DNA from: Candidatus Leptovillus affinis
GTDB lineage: Bacteria; Chloroflexota; Anaerolineae; Promineifilales; Promineifilaceae
Assembly (NCBI GenBank): GCA_016705235.1
Contig: JADIYP010000004.1
Coordinates: 62,001-126,000, forward strand
Direction: 5' to 3'
DNA length: 64,000 nt
Each line of letters begins with the position of its first letter. Positions within the stretch are counted from its first letter, which is position 1. The position numbers were made by a program, and so were the translations under genes. Under the pieces are notes generated by a model. The model saw nothing but the letters and a program-made list of their open reading frames with translations, was not told the DNA's origin and searched no databases. Of this stretch, positions 25,370 to 33,879 are shown one piece after another.

Positions 25370-25397
25370 TTGACACGCCCCTGTGGGAGTCTATAAT
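25370..25397 (+). promoter_or_regulatory. Consensus sigma70 promoter of hutU
   Basis: Perfect TTGACA (25370-25375), a 16-bp spacer and perfect TATAAT (25392-25397). The ATG at 25404 lies 7 nt after the end of the -10 box, at the expected transcription start, so the mRNA is probably leaderless. Confidence 0.85.
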
Positions 25398-25403
25398 CCC
25401 ATC

Positions 25404-27050
25404 ATGAAACGTACCATTCAATCCCCCATTGGACTGGAATTGCATTGTAAAGGGTGGCTGCAAGAAGCCGCCTACCGCATGTTGCAAAATAATTTAGACC
25501 CAGAAGTCGCTGGCGACCCGGACAACCTGATTGTTTATGGCGGGCGTGGTAAAGCGGCGCGTAATTGGGAAGCGTTCGACGCGATTTTGGCCAGTTTGCG
25601 CGAGCTGGAAAACGATGAGACGCTGCTGGTGCAAAGCGGCAAACCGGTCGCCGTGTTCCGCTCCCACCCCGACGCGCCTCGTGTGCTGATCGCCAATTCC
25701 AACATGGTGCCGCATTGGGCCACCCAGGAAAATTTTGACAAATGGGAAGCCGAAGGGCTGATCATGTATGGTCAGATGACGGCCGGAAGCTGGATTTACA
25801 TCGGCACGCAGGGCATCCTTCAGGGCACGTTTGAGACGTTTGCCGCCGCCGCCAAAAAGGCAGGCTGGCCATCATTGAAGGGCAAATGGGTGCTGACGGC
25901 CGGGTTGGGCGAGATGGGCGGCGCGCAGCCTTTGGCCGTTACGATGAACGGCGGCGTGGGTCTGGTTGTGGAAGTAGACGAGTGGCGCGCCCGGCGGCGG
26001 CTGAATCATGAATACATTGACGAGGTGGCCGAAACGCTGGACGAGGCGCTGGCGCGTGTGCAGTATTATCTGGACGCCGGAGAGCCACGCTCGATTGGCC
26101 TCATCGATAATGCGGCGGCAGTGTTCCCCGAACTGCTCAAACGCGGGTTGATTCCCGACATCGTAACGGACCAGACATCGGCGCACGATTACCTGGCTTA
26201 TTTTCCGCATCACCTGAGTTTTGCCGACGGCCGTTCCCTCCGCGAAACCAATCCCGCCGAATTTATGCGCCTGTCCGGCGAGTCGATGGCCCAGCAGTGC
26301 GCCGCCATGGTGGAATTCCAAAAACGCGGCGCAATTGTCTTCGATTATGGCAATAATTTACGCCAACGCGCCTTCGACGCGGGCGTGACAGAGGCGTTTA
26401 GCTATCCTGGTTTTGTGCCGGCTTATATACGGCCGTTATTCTGCGAAGGCAAAGGCCCCTTCCGCTGGGTAGCCCTCAGCGGCGACCCCGAAGACATCTA
26501 CGCCACCGACCGCGCCATCCTGGAACTGTTCCCCGAAGACGAATCGCTGCACCGCTGGATCAATATGGCCCAGAAGCAGGTTCATTTCCAGGGTCTGCCG
26601 GCGCGTATCTGCTGGCTGGGTTACGGCGAACGGGCCAAGGCCGGTCTAAAATTTAATGAAATGGTCGCCAGCGGCGAAGTGAAAGCGCCCATCGTCATCG
26701 GGCGCGACCACCTGGACGCCGGTTCCGTGGCCAGCCCCAACCGCGAAACGGAAAGCATGAAAGATGGCTCAGACGCTATCGGCGATTGGCCAATTTTGAA
26801 CGCCATGATTAACGCGGTCAACGGCGCGACCTGGGTGAGTTTTCATCATGGCGGCGGCGTGGGCATTGGGTACAGCCTGCACGCCGGGCAGGTGACTGTG
26901 GCCGACGGCACGCCGGAAGCGGCGGCCCGGCTGGAGCGCGTGCTGACATCGGACCCGGGCATGGGTGTGGTGCGCCATGTCGATGCGGGCTACCAACGCG
27001 CTATTGATGTGGCCCACGAACGCGGCGTCAAAATCCCCATGATGAAGTGA
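25404..27050 (+). CDS. hutU: Urocanate hydratase
   Basis: 548 residues, standard urocanase length. It hydrates urocanate to imidazolonepropionate in histidine degradation, using NAD+ as electrophilic cofactor. Recognisable segments are NLIVYGGRGKAARNWEAFDA, MYGQMTAGSWIYIGTQGI, GLGEMGGAQPLA, TDQTSAHD, RPLFCEGKGPFRWVALSGD and HHGGGVGIGYSLHAGQV. ATG 25404 is chosen over an upstream in-frame start because it sits at +1 of a perfect promoter. No other hut genes are adjacent; the gene stands alone, followed by a reversed R2 repeat. Confidence 0.95.
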   Translation: MKRTIQSPIGLELHCKGWLQEAAYRMLQNNLDPEVAGDPDNLIVYGGRGKAARNWEAFDAILASLRELENDETLLVQSGKPVAVFRSHPDAPRVLIANSNMVPHWATQENFDKWEAEGLIMYGQMTAGSWIYIGTQGILQGTFETFAAAAKKAGWPSLKGKWVLTAGLGEMGGAQPLAVTMNGGVGLVVEVDEWRARRRLNHEYIDEVAETLDEALARVQYYLDAGEPRSIGLIDNAAAVFPELLKRGLIPDIVTDQTSAHDYLAYFPHHLSFADGRSLRETNPAEFMRLSGESMAQQCAAMVEFQKRGAIVFDYGNNLRQRAFDAGVTEAFSYPGFVPAYIRPLFCEGKGPFRWVALSGDPEDIYATDRAILELFPEDESLHRWINMAQKQVHFQGLPARICWLGYGERAKAGLKFNEMVASGEVKAPIVIGRDHLDAGSVASPNRETESMKDGSDAIGDWPILNAMINAVNGATWVSFHHGGGVGIGYSLHAGQVTVADGTPEAAARLERVLTSDPGMGVVRHVDAGYQRAIDVAHERGVKIPMMK

Positions 27051-27076
27051 ATGGGTACACAGATGGTATCTATTTC

Positions 27077-27198
27077 GGGTCTTTAGGATTTCGTGGGGTC
27101 GGGCGTGAAGCGTGATGCGTATTGCGTGAGGTCTCTCTGGTCACGCAACATGCTTCACGCATCATGGGATGTCAACCCCCCTGAATTCCTGAAGAACC
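27077..27198 (-). repeat. R2 palindromic repeat, copy B (reverse)
   Basis: Reverse-oriented and more diverged copy, from GGGTCTTTAGGATTTCGTGG to CTGAATTCCTGAAGAACC. The heptamer units are degenerate (GCGTGAAGCGTGATGCG). It fills the space between the convergent hutU and HAD hydrolase genes. Confidence 0.85.
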
Positions 27199-27206
27199 TC
27201 TATTTC

Positions 27207-27953
27207 TTAAGACCAGTCGGCGAGAACGGCCGTTAATTCCAGCAAATTCTCAATCGTCGCATCCGGGGTGAGCCAGTCCGGCAGGTGGAAACGCTGGCTG
27301 GCGCGGATGAGCACAGCGCGCATCCCGGCGGCGTGCGCGCCCACAATGTCATGCTCCGGCGCGTCGCCGATAAAGACGGCATTGGCCGGATCGACGCCTA
27401 ATTCGCCCAAAACGTGCCAGTAGGGCGTGGGCTGTGGCTTCCATTTGGCGGCGTCGGCAGAAAAAAGCAGGGCGTCGAAGTAGCTATCCAGGCCAAAACG
27501 GCGCAAATCGTTGATGTGCGCCGCGCCGGTGAACATGGTGTTGGACAGCAGGCCAAGTTTGTACCCGGCGGCTTTGAGCGCGGCCAGGGTTTCTTGGGCG
27601 CCGGCCAGCGGATGAGCCTGGGAACAGAGGGCAGTCTGGTACAGGTCGGCGGCTGTCACCAGCCAGGTTGGCTGGATGCCGTTGGCCGCGCAGCAGGTGT
27701 GTACAATGTCGCCCAGGAAATCGACGAGGCGCAGATTTTGGCCGCCGGACACGGCCGTTTCCCACTTCCCCGGCAAAATGGCAAACCCCGTATCACGAAA
27801 CACAGCAAATTCTGGCAGTTGGCCGCCTTGCTGTTCCAGGTAATCATAAGCCGCCTGCAAACCGGGCGTTTCCAGCGCCGGCCAGGCGTCGTAGGGGCCG
27901 GTATACTCGATCAGCGTACCCCCCAAATCAAAAATAACGGCTTCTATGGTCAA
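27207..27953 (-). CDS. HAD-superfamily hydrolase
   Basis: 248 residues. HAD motif I is VIFDLGGTL with nucleophile D9; motif II is LGLLSNTMF, motif III a Lys in KWKPQP, and motif IV FIGDAPEHDIVGA. The glycine in DLGGT replaces the usual acid/base Asp (DxDGT) at nucleophile +2, which is more like the dehalogenase/phosphatase-like subgroup, so the activity is uncertain. TTG 27953 is the only good start and has GGAGA 5 nt upstream. It follows mutS2 on the minus strand across a 52-bp T/G-rich tandem repeat. Confidence 0.8.
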   Translation of the reverse strand: MTIEAVIFDLGGTLIEYTGPYDAWPALETPGLQAAYDYLEQQGGQLPEFAVFRDTGFAILPGKWETAVSGGQNLRLVDFLGDIVHTCCAANGIQPTWLVTAADLYQTALCSQAHPLAGAQETLAALKAAGYKLGLLSNTMFTGAAHINDLRRFGLDSYFDALLFSADAAKWKPQPTPYWHVLGELGVDPANAVFIGDAPEHDIVGAHAAGMRAVLIRASQRFHLPDWLTPDATIENLLELTAVLADWS

Positions 27954-28005
27954 AACGATCTCCGATTTTGGTTTGTTTGTTGTTGGTTTGTTTGTTGTTG
28001 GTTTG
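27954..28005. repeat. T/G-rich short tandem repeat
   Basis: About three copies of a unit like TTGTTGTTGGTTTG fill the 52 bp between the mutS2 stop and the HAD start. Confidence 0.75.
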
Positions 28006-30435
28006 TTAGTTGTGGTCTATAAGTTTGGCGACGGTGACACCGGCGCCGCCTTCGCCATCTTTGCCTTCTTCCCAGGAGGCGACGTGGCTGTTGCTTTTGA
28101 GGGCTACGCGAACGCCGTCGCGCATACGGCCGGTGCCTTTGCCGTGAATGATACGCACCCAGGGCATGCGCGACAGGAACGCCGTATCTAAAAAGCGCTC
28201 CAGTTCGGCCAGGCCTTCTTCGACACGTTTGCCGCGTAAATCCAGCTCGAAACTGCTGGCGGCGGAAACGGCCGTGCTGTATCCGGCTATTTCCAACTCT
28301 TCTTCCACCGGGCGACCCTTAAACTCCAGGTCTTCAAACCGGGCGCGCATTTGCAGGCGGCCCATCGCCACCAACGCTTCGTTGTTGCTGAGGGAAACGA
28401 CCTCGCCCTTGCGGTCCAGCGATTTGACCAGGACGGTATCGCCCACCTGTAGTTTGCGGCGGATTTGTTTGGTAGACGGTTTGGGCGGGGCAGTAACGGC
28501 CGTGATCGGTTTCAGTTCCGTCTCTTCAACGGCCGCCACTTCTTTGCTCACCGTTTTCAATTGATTCAAGGACACGGCGTCGCGAATCTGGCGGCGCGCC
28601 CGGCTGAGTTCCGCCTGCACAGCCTCGATTTCCGCTTTGGCCTGCGCGCGCGCCTCCAACAAAATTTGGCGGCGCTCTTCTTCAATCTCAGCCAGGCGGT
28701 CGGCCAATTCACCGCGCCGGTTTTCCGCTTCGCGCAGCGCCAGGCGCGTCCCGGCCTGCTCGGACTCTATCTTTTCGCGCAAATCGTAGATGGTATCCAG
28801 CAGCGATTCGGCTTTGTGGCTGCCTGCGCCCAACAGGCGCATGGCGTCTGCCAGAATGGTTTCGTCCAGACCCAGGCGGCGGGCAATGGCGATGGCGTTA
28901 GAACGGCCGGGCAGGCCGATGGTCATCTCGTAGGTTGGCGAGAGGGTGTCCAGATCAAACAACAACGAGGCGTTGGTCGCTCCCGGCGTTTGCCCGGCAT
29001 ATAACTTAAGCTCCGGGTAGTGGGTGGCGATGAAGGTAGTGGCTCCTTTATCGCGCAAGAAGTTGACGATGGACTGCGCCAGCGCCGCGCCTTCGGCGGG
29101 GTCTGTGCCGGAACCCAACTCATCAAACACCACCAGGGAACGCTCATCTACCTGCGCCAAGACGCGGGTGATGTTGGTGATGTGCGCCGAGAACGTGGAC
29201 AGGCTTTGTTCGATGGACTGCTCGTCGCCGATGTCGGCGAATACGTTATCGAAAATGGTCAGGCGGGCTTCGACGGCCGGCAGGTGGAGGCCAGATTGAG
29301 CCATCAGCACCATCAGGCCGGTGGTTTTGAGGCTGACGGTTTTACCGCCGGTGTTGGGACCGGTGATGAGGACGATGAAAATGTCATCTTCTAAGGTCAG
29401 GTCGGTGGGAACCACTTTGGCCGGGTCCAGCAGCGGGTGGCGCGCGCCTTTGATCCAGATGGCCGAGCCGGGATGCGGATTGGGCGGCGGTGGGGTCCAT
29501 TTGGCCAATTCGTTGGCGTGTTTGGGCGGGCGCGGCGCGGCAAACGTGCGCCAATCAATAAAATCCGGCTGGACACCTTTGATGATGGAGGCGTACCGGG
29601 CGCGGGCAAAGATGAGGTCCAGTTCGGCCATGCGGGCGACGATGCGTTTGATGCTGTCGCCTTGCGCGGCTACCTGGGCAGAAAGTTCGGCCAGGATGCG
29701 CTGGACTTCTTCATGTTCGGCGATTTGCAGGCCGCGATATTCGTTGTTGAGTTCTACGGTTGCCAGCGGTTCGATCCATAGGGTTGCGCCGCTGCCGCTC
29801 TGGTCGTGGACGATGCCTTTGATGCGTCCTTTGGCGTCGGCGCGCAGCGGGACGACGTAACGGCCGCTGCGCATGGAGACGAGCGGGTCTTGCAGGTATT
29901 GGTTTTGGCTGGATTGCAGGATACGTTGGAGTTTTTCCTGGATACGGCCGTGTACCACCCGTAATTCTTGCCGCAGTTTTGCCAGTTTAGGGCTGGCGCT
30001 GTCTAACACTTCGCCGCGTTCATCCAGCGTCTGGCTGATGGCCTGAACCAGGCCGGGGCATTCTTCGATTAATTCGGCGATCTCGGCCAGCCGGGGAAAG
30101 GTCTCTTCGGCTTTGAGCAGGTTGCGCTGCAAGGTGCGGGCCGCCACCAGCGTGCTGCGAATATCCAGCAGCTCTTCGGCCGGCAAGGTGAAGCCGCGCT
30201 CGGCGTTGTCTACCGGGCGGCGTACGTCGCGCGCGCCGCCGATGGTAATGCTGCTGTGGCTGTCGAGCAGGCGCGCGGCCTCAGCGGTTTCGGTTTGCCA
30301 CTGCCGCGCTTCGAGCAAATCGGTGGTGGGTTCCAGGGCCAGGGCCAGCTCTTCGCCGCCGCTGAAGCTGGTGTAACCGGCTAAAATGCGGCGGACTTTA
30401 TCGAATTCCAGGGTAATGAGACTCTTTGTATCCAT
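28006..30435 (-). CDS. mutS2: Endonuclease MutS2
   Basis: 809 residues. MutS2 binds branched or recombination DNA, suppresses homologous recombination, and in some bacteria rescues collided ribosomes. Visible: the MutS core and lever helices, ATPase domain with Walker A GPNTGGKTVSLKTTGL, Walker B LVVFDELGSGTDPAEGAAL, a long coiled-coil clamp (about 510-640), then a KOW-like segment (VGDTVLVKSLDRKGEV) and the C-terminal Smr nuclease domain with LDLRGKR and IIHGKGTG. No MutS N-terminal mismatch-binding domain. ATG 30435 has no Shine-Dalgarno; a TATACT ends 9 nt before it. Confidence 0.95.
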   Translation of the reverse strand: MDTKSLITLEFDKVRRILAGYTSFSGGEELALALEPTTDLLEARQWQTETAEAARLLDSHSSITIGGARDVRRPVDNAERGFTLPAEELLDIRSTLVAARTLQRNLLKAEETFPRLAEIAELIEECPGLVQAISQTLDERGEVLDSASPKLAKLRQELRVVHGRIQEKLQRILQSSQNQYLQDPLVSMRSGRYVVPLRADAKGRIKGIVHDQSGSGATLWIEPLATVELNNEYRGLQIAEHEEVQRILAELSAQVAAQGDSIKRIVARMAELDLIFARARYASIIKGVQPDFIDWRTFAAPRPPKHANELAKWTPPPPNPHPGSAIWIKGARHPLLDPAKVVPTDLTLEDDIFIVLITGPNTGGKTVSLKTTGLMVLMAQSGLHLPAVEARLTIFDNVFADIGDEQSIEQSLSTFSAHITNITRVLAQVDERSLVVFDELGSGTDPAEGAALAQSIVNFLRDKGATTFIATHYPELKLYAGQTPGATNASLLFDLDTLSPTYEMTIGLPGRSNAIAIARRLGLDETILADAMRLLGAGSHKAESLLDTIYDLREKIESEQAGTRLALREAENRRGELADRLAEIEEERRQILLEARAQAKAEIEAVQAELSRARRQIRDAVSLNQLKTVSKEVAAVEETELKPITAVTAPPKPSTKQIRRKLQVGDTVLVKSLDRKGEVVSLSNNEALVAMGRLQMRARFEDLEFKGRPVEEELEIAGYSTAVSAASSFELDLRGKRVEEGLAELERFLDTAFLSRMPWVRIIHGKGTGRMRDGVRVALKSNSHVASWEEGKDGEGGAGVTVAKLIDHN

Positions 30436-30518
30436 GATGGCGCAAGTATATCTGAATTTGAGTGGGGGAACAGACGGCCGTTTTGCGCTGCCAGGAATTC
30501 TCAATTTAACTAGAAATA

Positions 30519-30642
30519 TGTCATGCTGAGAGCCTGTGCTGAGCTTGCCGAAGCATCCTCCGAAGCATCCCGTTCAGCCCTAATGACCAATACATGGGGA
30601 TTCTTCGCTCCGCAGACTCCGCTCAGAATGACAATTCAGCCT
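30519..30642. repeat. R4 dispersed repeat
   Basis: TGTCATGCTGAG at one end and CTCAGAATGACA at the other form an imperfect inverted pair around GGATTCTTCGCTCCGCAGAC. A related fragment is at 12650-12712. This kind of sequence is a commonly seen dispersed element in bacterial genomes. Confidence 0.65.
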
Positions 30643-30722
30643 AAATTGCAAAGAAATTGCCCTGTTCGCACGAATGCCTGATCTAAATTGAGAATTGCTG
30701 TTGCGCTGCAGGCCGCGAGATA

Positions 30723-30813
30723 AGGAGAAGGGGAGACTGGGAGACTGGGAGACGGGAAGGTCTCCTTGTCTCCTTGTCTCCTCGTCCCCTCGTCCCCTCG
30801 TCCCCTCTTCTCC
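30723..30813. repeat. Complementary short tandem repeats
   Basis: GGGAGACTGGGAGACTGGGA is followed by TCTCCTTGTCTCCTTGTCTC and then CGTCCCCT three times. The two halves are complementary and can pair into a long hairpin. It lies 23 bp upstream of the promoter of the Wzt-like gene. Confidence 0.75.
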
Positions 30814-30835
30814 CGGTTATGGTACGTGTGGTGGG

Positions 30836-30864
30836 TTGGTAAGCTGTTGCTTTTCCGTTAAAAT
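30836..30864 (+). promoter_or_regulatory. Promoter of the Wzt-like ABC ATPase gene
   Basis: TTGGTA (30836-30841), a 17-bp spacer and TAAAAT (30859-30864). The upstream in-frame ATG at 30863 overlaps this -10 box, so the ATG at 30887 is the more credible start. Confidence 0.6.
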
Positions 30865-30886
30865 GCATCCTGTGTATAGCAACGAA

Positions 30887-32146
30887 ATGAACAAGACGGG
30901 CGAAAGCCCGGTTATCCGGTTTGAGAATGTAAGCAAGCGTTTCACCTTCACGCGCGAAAAATCACAGAGTATTCTGGAGATTTTGTTATCCGCTTTCCGA
31001 CGCAAAACGGCCGACGAGCAAGACCATGATTTGTGGGCTTTGCGCGACGTGAGTTTTGATATTTTGCCGGGGCAGTGTGTGGGTATTGTGGGGCGCAACG
31101 GCAGCGGCAAAAGCACAGCCCTGAAGCTGGTGGCGCGCATTTTACGGCCGACAAACGGCCGTGTGTGGATTCGGGGTCGCGTGGGGGCGCTGTTGGAACT
31201 GGGCGCCGGTTTCCACCCGGATCTGACCGGGCGCGAAAACATCTATCTCAACGCCTCCCTGCTAGGCCTGACACAGGCCGATATCGACGAGAGTTTTGCC
31301 CAGATTGTCGAGTTTTCCGAACTGGGCGACTTTATTGAGATGCCGGTAAAACATTATTCGTCCGGCATGTATATGCGGCTGGGGTTTAGCGTAGCCATTC
31401 ACGTCAAGCCGGATATTTTAATTATTGATGAGATTTTAGCGGTCGGCGACCAGGCGTTTCAGGCCAAGTGCATTGACCGCATTTATGATATGCGTGATGC
31501 GGGCACAACCATCGTGATGGTGAGCCATAATTTGAATGTGCTGCGCAGTTTATGCTCACACCTGATCTGGATTGATCATGGCGTGATGCGCCAGTGGGGA
31601 CCAACAGAGCAGGTGGCCGCGGAATACATGGCTTATGCTTACGATCAGAAAGCCCGCCAGACCGAATCAACCGACGATGGGGAAAGTTTTAAGCGGTGGG
31701 GCAGTGGCGAGGTGGAGATAACGGCCGTCCGCTTTCTCAACAGCCACGGCGAAGAACAAGACAACTACACCACCGACGAAGCCATGACTCTGGAGATTGC
31801 CTATGTGGCGCACCAACCGGTTGAAGCGCCGGAATTCGGGTTTGATATTTTGCGCCAGGACGGCGTGCATGTCAGCCGCCCCAACAGCGTGCTTTCCGGC
31901 TTAGACGTCGGCATGTTGTCCGGCGCTGGCAAAGTTTGTTATCAGATCGACCGGCTGCCTTTGCTGCCGGCCAAATATCGGGTGACGGCGGCGGTGTATA
32001 ACGGCCGTCACCAATCCGCCTACGACCATCATGATCTGGCCTACAGTTTCCGCGTGGTGCCCTCAGAATCGACCAAAGAATTGTATGGCCTGATCCAACT
32101 GCCTGCGACCTGGCAGTTCCAGCCAGAACCTGACCCGCAGGTGTAA
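30887..32146 (+). CDS. Wzt/TagH-type polysaccharide export ABC ATPase
   Basis: 419 residues. The ABC domain (about 8-250) has Walker A GRNGSGKS (69-76), the H-loop and ELGAGFHPDLTGRENIY characteristic of Wzt/TagH/RfbE exporters, signature YSSGMYMRLG (157-166) and Walker B DILIIDE (176-182). The C-terminal domain (about 275-415) is the Wzt_C type beta-sandwich that binds the nonreducing end of the glycan. The usual partner permease (Wzm/TagG) is not in the window. The next genes encode a GH-A-like secreted protein and a GT-C-like membrane protein, so a surface polysaccharide role is likely. Confidence 0.9.
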   Translation: MNKTGESPVIRFENVSKRFTFTREKSQSILEILLSAFRRKTADEQDHDLWALRDVSFDILPGQCVGIVGRNGSGKSTALKLVARILRPTNGRVWIRGRVGALLELGAGFHPDLTGRENIYLNASLLGLTQADIDESFAQIVEFSELGDFIEMPVKHYSSGMYMRLGFSVAIHVKPDILIIDEILAVGDQAFQAKCIDRIYDMRDAGTTIVMVSHNLNVLRSLCSHLIWIDHGVMRQWGPTEQVAAEYMAYAYDQKARQTESTDDGESFKRWGSGEVEITAVRFLNSHGEEQDNYTTDEAMTLEIAYVAHQPVEAPEFGFDILRQDGVHVSRPNSVLSGLDVGMLSGAGKVCYQIDRLPLLPAKYRVTAAVYNGRHQSAYDHHDLAYSFRVVPSESTKELYGLIQLPATWQFQPEPDPQV

Positions 32147-32172
32147 CTGCCAGTTTAAAAAGGATGCCTATT

Positions 32173-33807
32173 ATGAAACAAATCACCAGATTAAATGTAT
32201 CGCTGATTGTGTTGACGGCCGTTTTGGTCCTGATCATCACCCTGCTTGGGGAAACGAAAACGGCCGTCACCGCCCAGGAACCGGCAGCAGAAACGGCCGT
32301 GACCCAAACGCCCGAAACCGGCACAGCCAACTGCCGCTACGGCGCCAGCCCCATTCGAGACACCACAAAAGAAATCCCCTGGCTCACCACCATTGGAGCC
32401 GGGTGGTATCTGACATTTGGTCCGGACAAACCGGCCACCCTGCCAACCAACGGCGCGCGATTTGTGCCAATTTTGCGCGTGAACGAAGGCATGATAGGCG
32501 ATGCTTTCACGGGCATCTGGTACGTCGGCGGCCTCACAGGTCCGGCGGCCAAAACCTACGTGCAAGCCAAAGTAGCCGCTTTGCCGGGAGCGTTGTGGCT
32601 GATCGGCAACGAAATCGACCGCCTCACGCAGGACGAAATCACGCCGGCTGTCTATGCCCGGGCCTACCATGATATTTATGGCTGGATTAAAGAAACGGAC
32701 CCGACGGCGCAAGTCGCCATTTCCGGGCTGGTAGAGGTAACGCCCTCGCGCTTGTGGTATCTGAGCGCCATTTGGGATGCTTACCTGGACCGCTACAACG
32801 TCCCCATGCCGGTAGACGTGTGGAACATGCACCTGTACATCATCAATGAAGTGCTGCATGACGGCACAATTGGCGCAGCCGCCATACCCGTCGGTTTTGT
32901 GCCGGCCGCCTACCCCGACATCCCCTTAAAACGCTTGAGCAGCCTGGGACCAAATGCCTACCAGGAATGCCCCGATCCGAACGTTTACTGCTACGCCGAA
33001 CACGACGACATGAGCATCTTTGCCGAACAAGTGCGCGACATGCGCACCTGGATGAAGGCGCACGGGCAGCAAAACAAGCCGCTCATCCTTTCCGAATATT
33101 CGCTGCTGTGGCCCTATGAAATTGACCCAGACGGGTGTTTTCTAGAAGACGAAAGAGGCAATTGTTTTACGCCGGCGCGGGTATCCACGTTTATGCGCAA
33201 CACCTTTGATTATTTGGAAGGGCTGAAAGATCCCAATCTCGGTTATGCGCTAGACAACAATCGCCTGGTGCAGCAGTGGATGTGGTTCTCTTTTTACGTG
33301 CCGCACGACCCAATTGATCCTTACCCAGGCGCGGCCAGCAATTTGTTGGAGGCTGACCTGAACACTCTGACAGACGTGGGCGAAGCGTACCGGGATTATG
33401 TCACACCCCTGCCGCTGAATCGCAATCTATTTGTCACGTCTGTGCCCAATCCGGTGGTGGATTCCAACGGCGTCGGGACCGCTTCGGCTCAGTTGTCGGT
33501 GGTGTTCCGGAACAATGGGAACACGGCCGTTACCACCCCCTTCAACGTCACCTTCTACAGCAACGCCGCCATGACCAACGTTATTGGCACGGCCTCCTTT
33601 ACGCCAGCCGTAGAGGGCTGCGCGATGGTTCCTTATACGGCCGTAGGCGTGCAGTGGGACAATCTGGCCGCCGGCACGCATCCATTTTGGGTAAAAATCG
33701 ACAGCGGCGGGGCCATCGGCGAAACCAATGAAACAGACAACGTCGGCTCCGGCGTGGTGTTGATCGACCCGCTTACCCAGATCTTTTTACCTTCCTTAGC
33801 CCGTTAA
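32173..33807 (+). CDS. Secreted GH clan A-like protein with CARDB domain
   Basis: 544 residues. A signal peptide or anchor (about 8-27) is followed by a Thr-rich linker. Residues about 52-400 look like a TIM-barrel glycoside hydrolase: LWLIGNEIDR with E147 as candidate acid/base and PLILSEYS with E308 as candidate nucleophile, the spacing and neighbourhood of clan GH-A. A CARDB/IG-like domain follows (about 420-535: VVFRNNGNTAV, GETNETDNVGSG). The C-terminus ends TQIFLPSLAR, a motif I have seen at ends of secreted Chloroflexota proteins. ATG 32173 has AAAGGA 8 nt upstream. The specific sugar substrate is unknown. Confidence 0.75.
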   Translation: MKQITRLNVSLIVLTAVLVLIITLLGETKTAVTAQEPAAETAVTQTPETGTANCRYGASPIRDTTKEIPWLTTIGAGWYLTFGPDKPATLPTNGARFVPILRVNEGMIGDAFTGIWYVGGLTGPAAKTYVQAKVAALPGALWLIGNEIDRLTQDEITPAVYARAYHDIYGWIKETDPTAQVAISGLVEVTPSRLWYLSAIWDAYLDRYNVPMPVDVWNMHLYIINEVLHDGTIGAAAIPVGFVPAAYPDIPLKRLSSLGPNAYQECPDPNVYCYAEHDDMSIFAEQVRDMRTWMKAHGQQNKPLILSEYSLLWPYEIDPDGCFLEDERGNCFTPARVSTFMRNTFDYLEGLKDPNLGYALDNNRLVQQWMWFSFYVPHDPIDPYPGAASNLLEADLNTLTDVGEAYRDYVTPLPLNRNLFVTSVPNPVVDSNGVGTASAQLSVVFRNNGNTAVTTPFNVTFYSNAAMTNVIGTASFTPAVEGCAMVPYTAVGVQWDNLAAGTHPFWVKIDSGGAIGETNETDNVGSGVVLIDPLTQIFLPSLAR

Positions 33808-33809
33808 AA

Positions 33810-33848
33810 AAACCCGACGCCCATGAACGGTTCATGGGCGTCGGGTTT
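33810..33848 (+). terminator. Strong hairpin terminator
   Basis: An 18-bp perfect stem (33810-33827 with 33831-33848, core CCCGACGCCCATG) and a 3-nt loop, flanked by A-run and TTT. It works in both directions and immediately follows the GH-like gene. Confidence 0.85.
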
Positions 33849-33879
33849 CACTTGCGGAACCCCTTCAGGCCAGATAACC

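Noticed and set aside
30863..30886. ATG 30863 as start of the Wzt-like gene
   Set aside because: It overlaps the -10 box of a good promoter, so it would not be transcribed.
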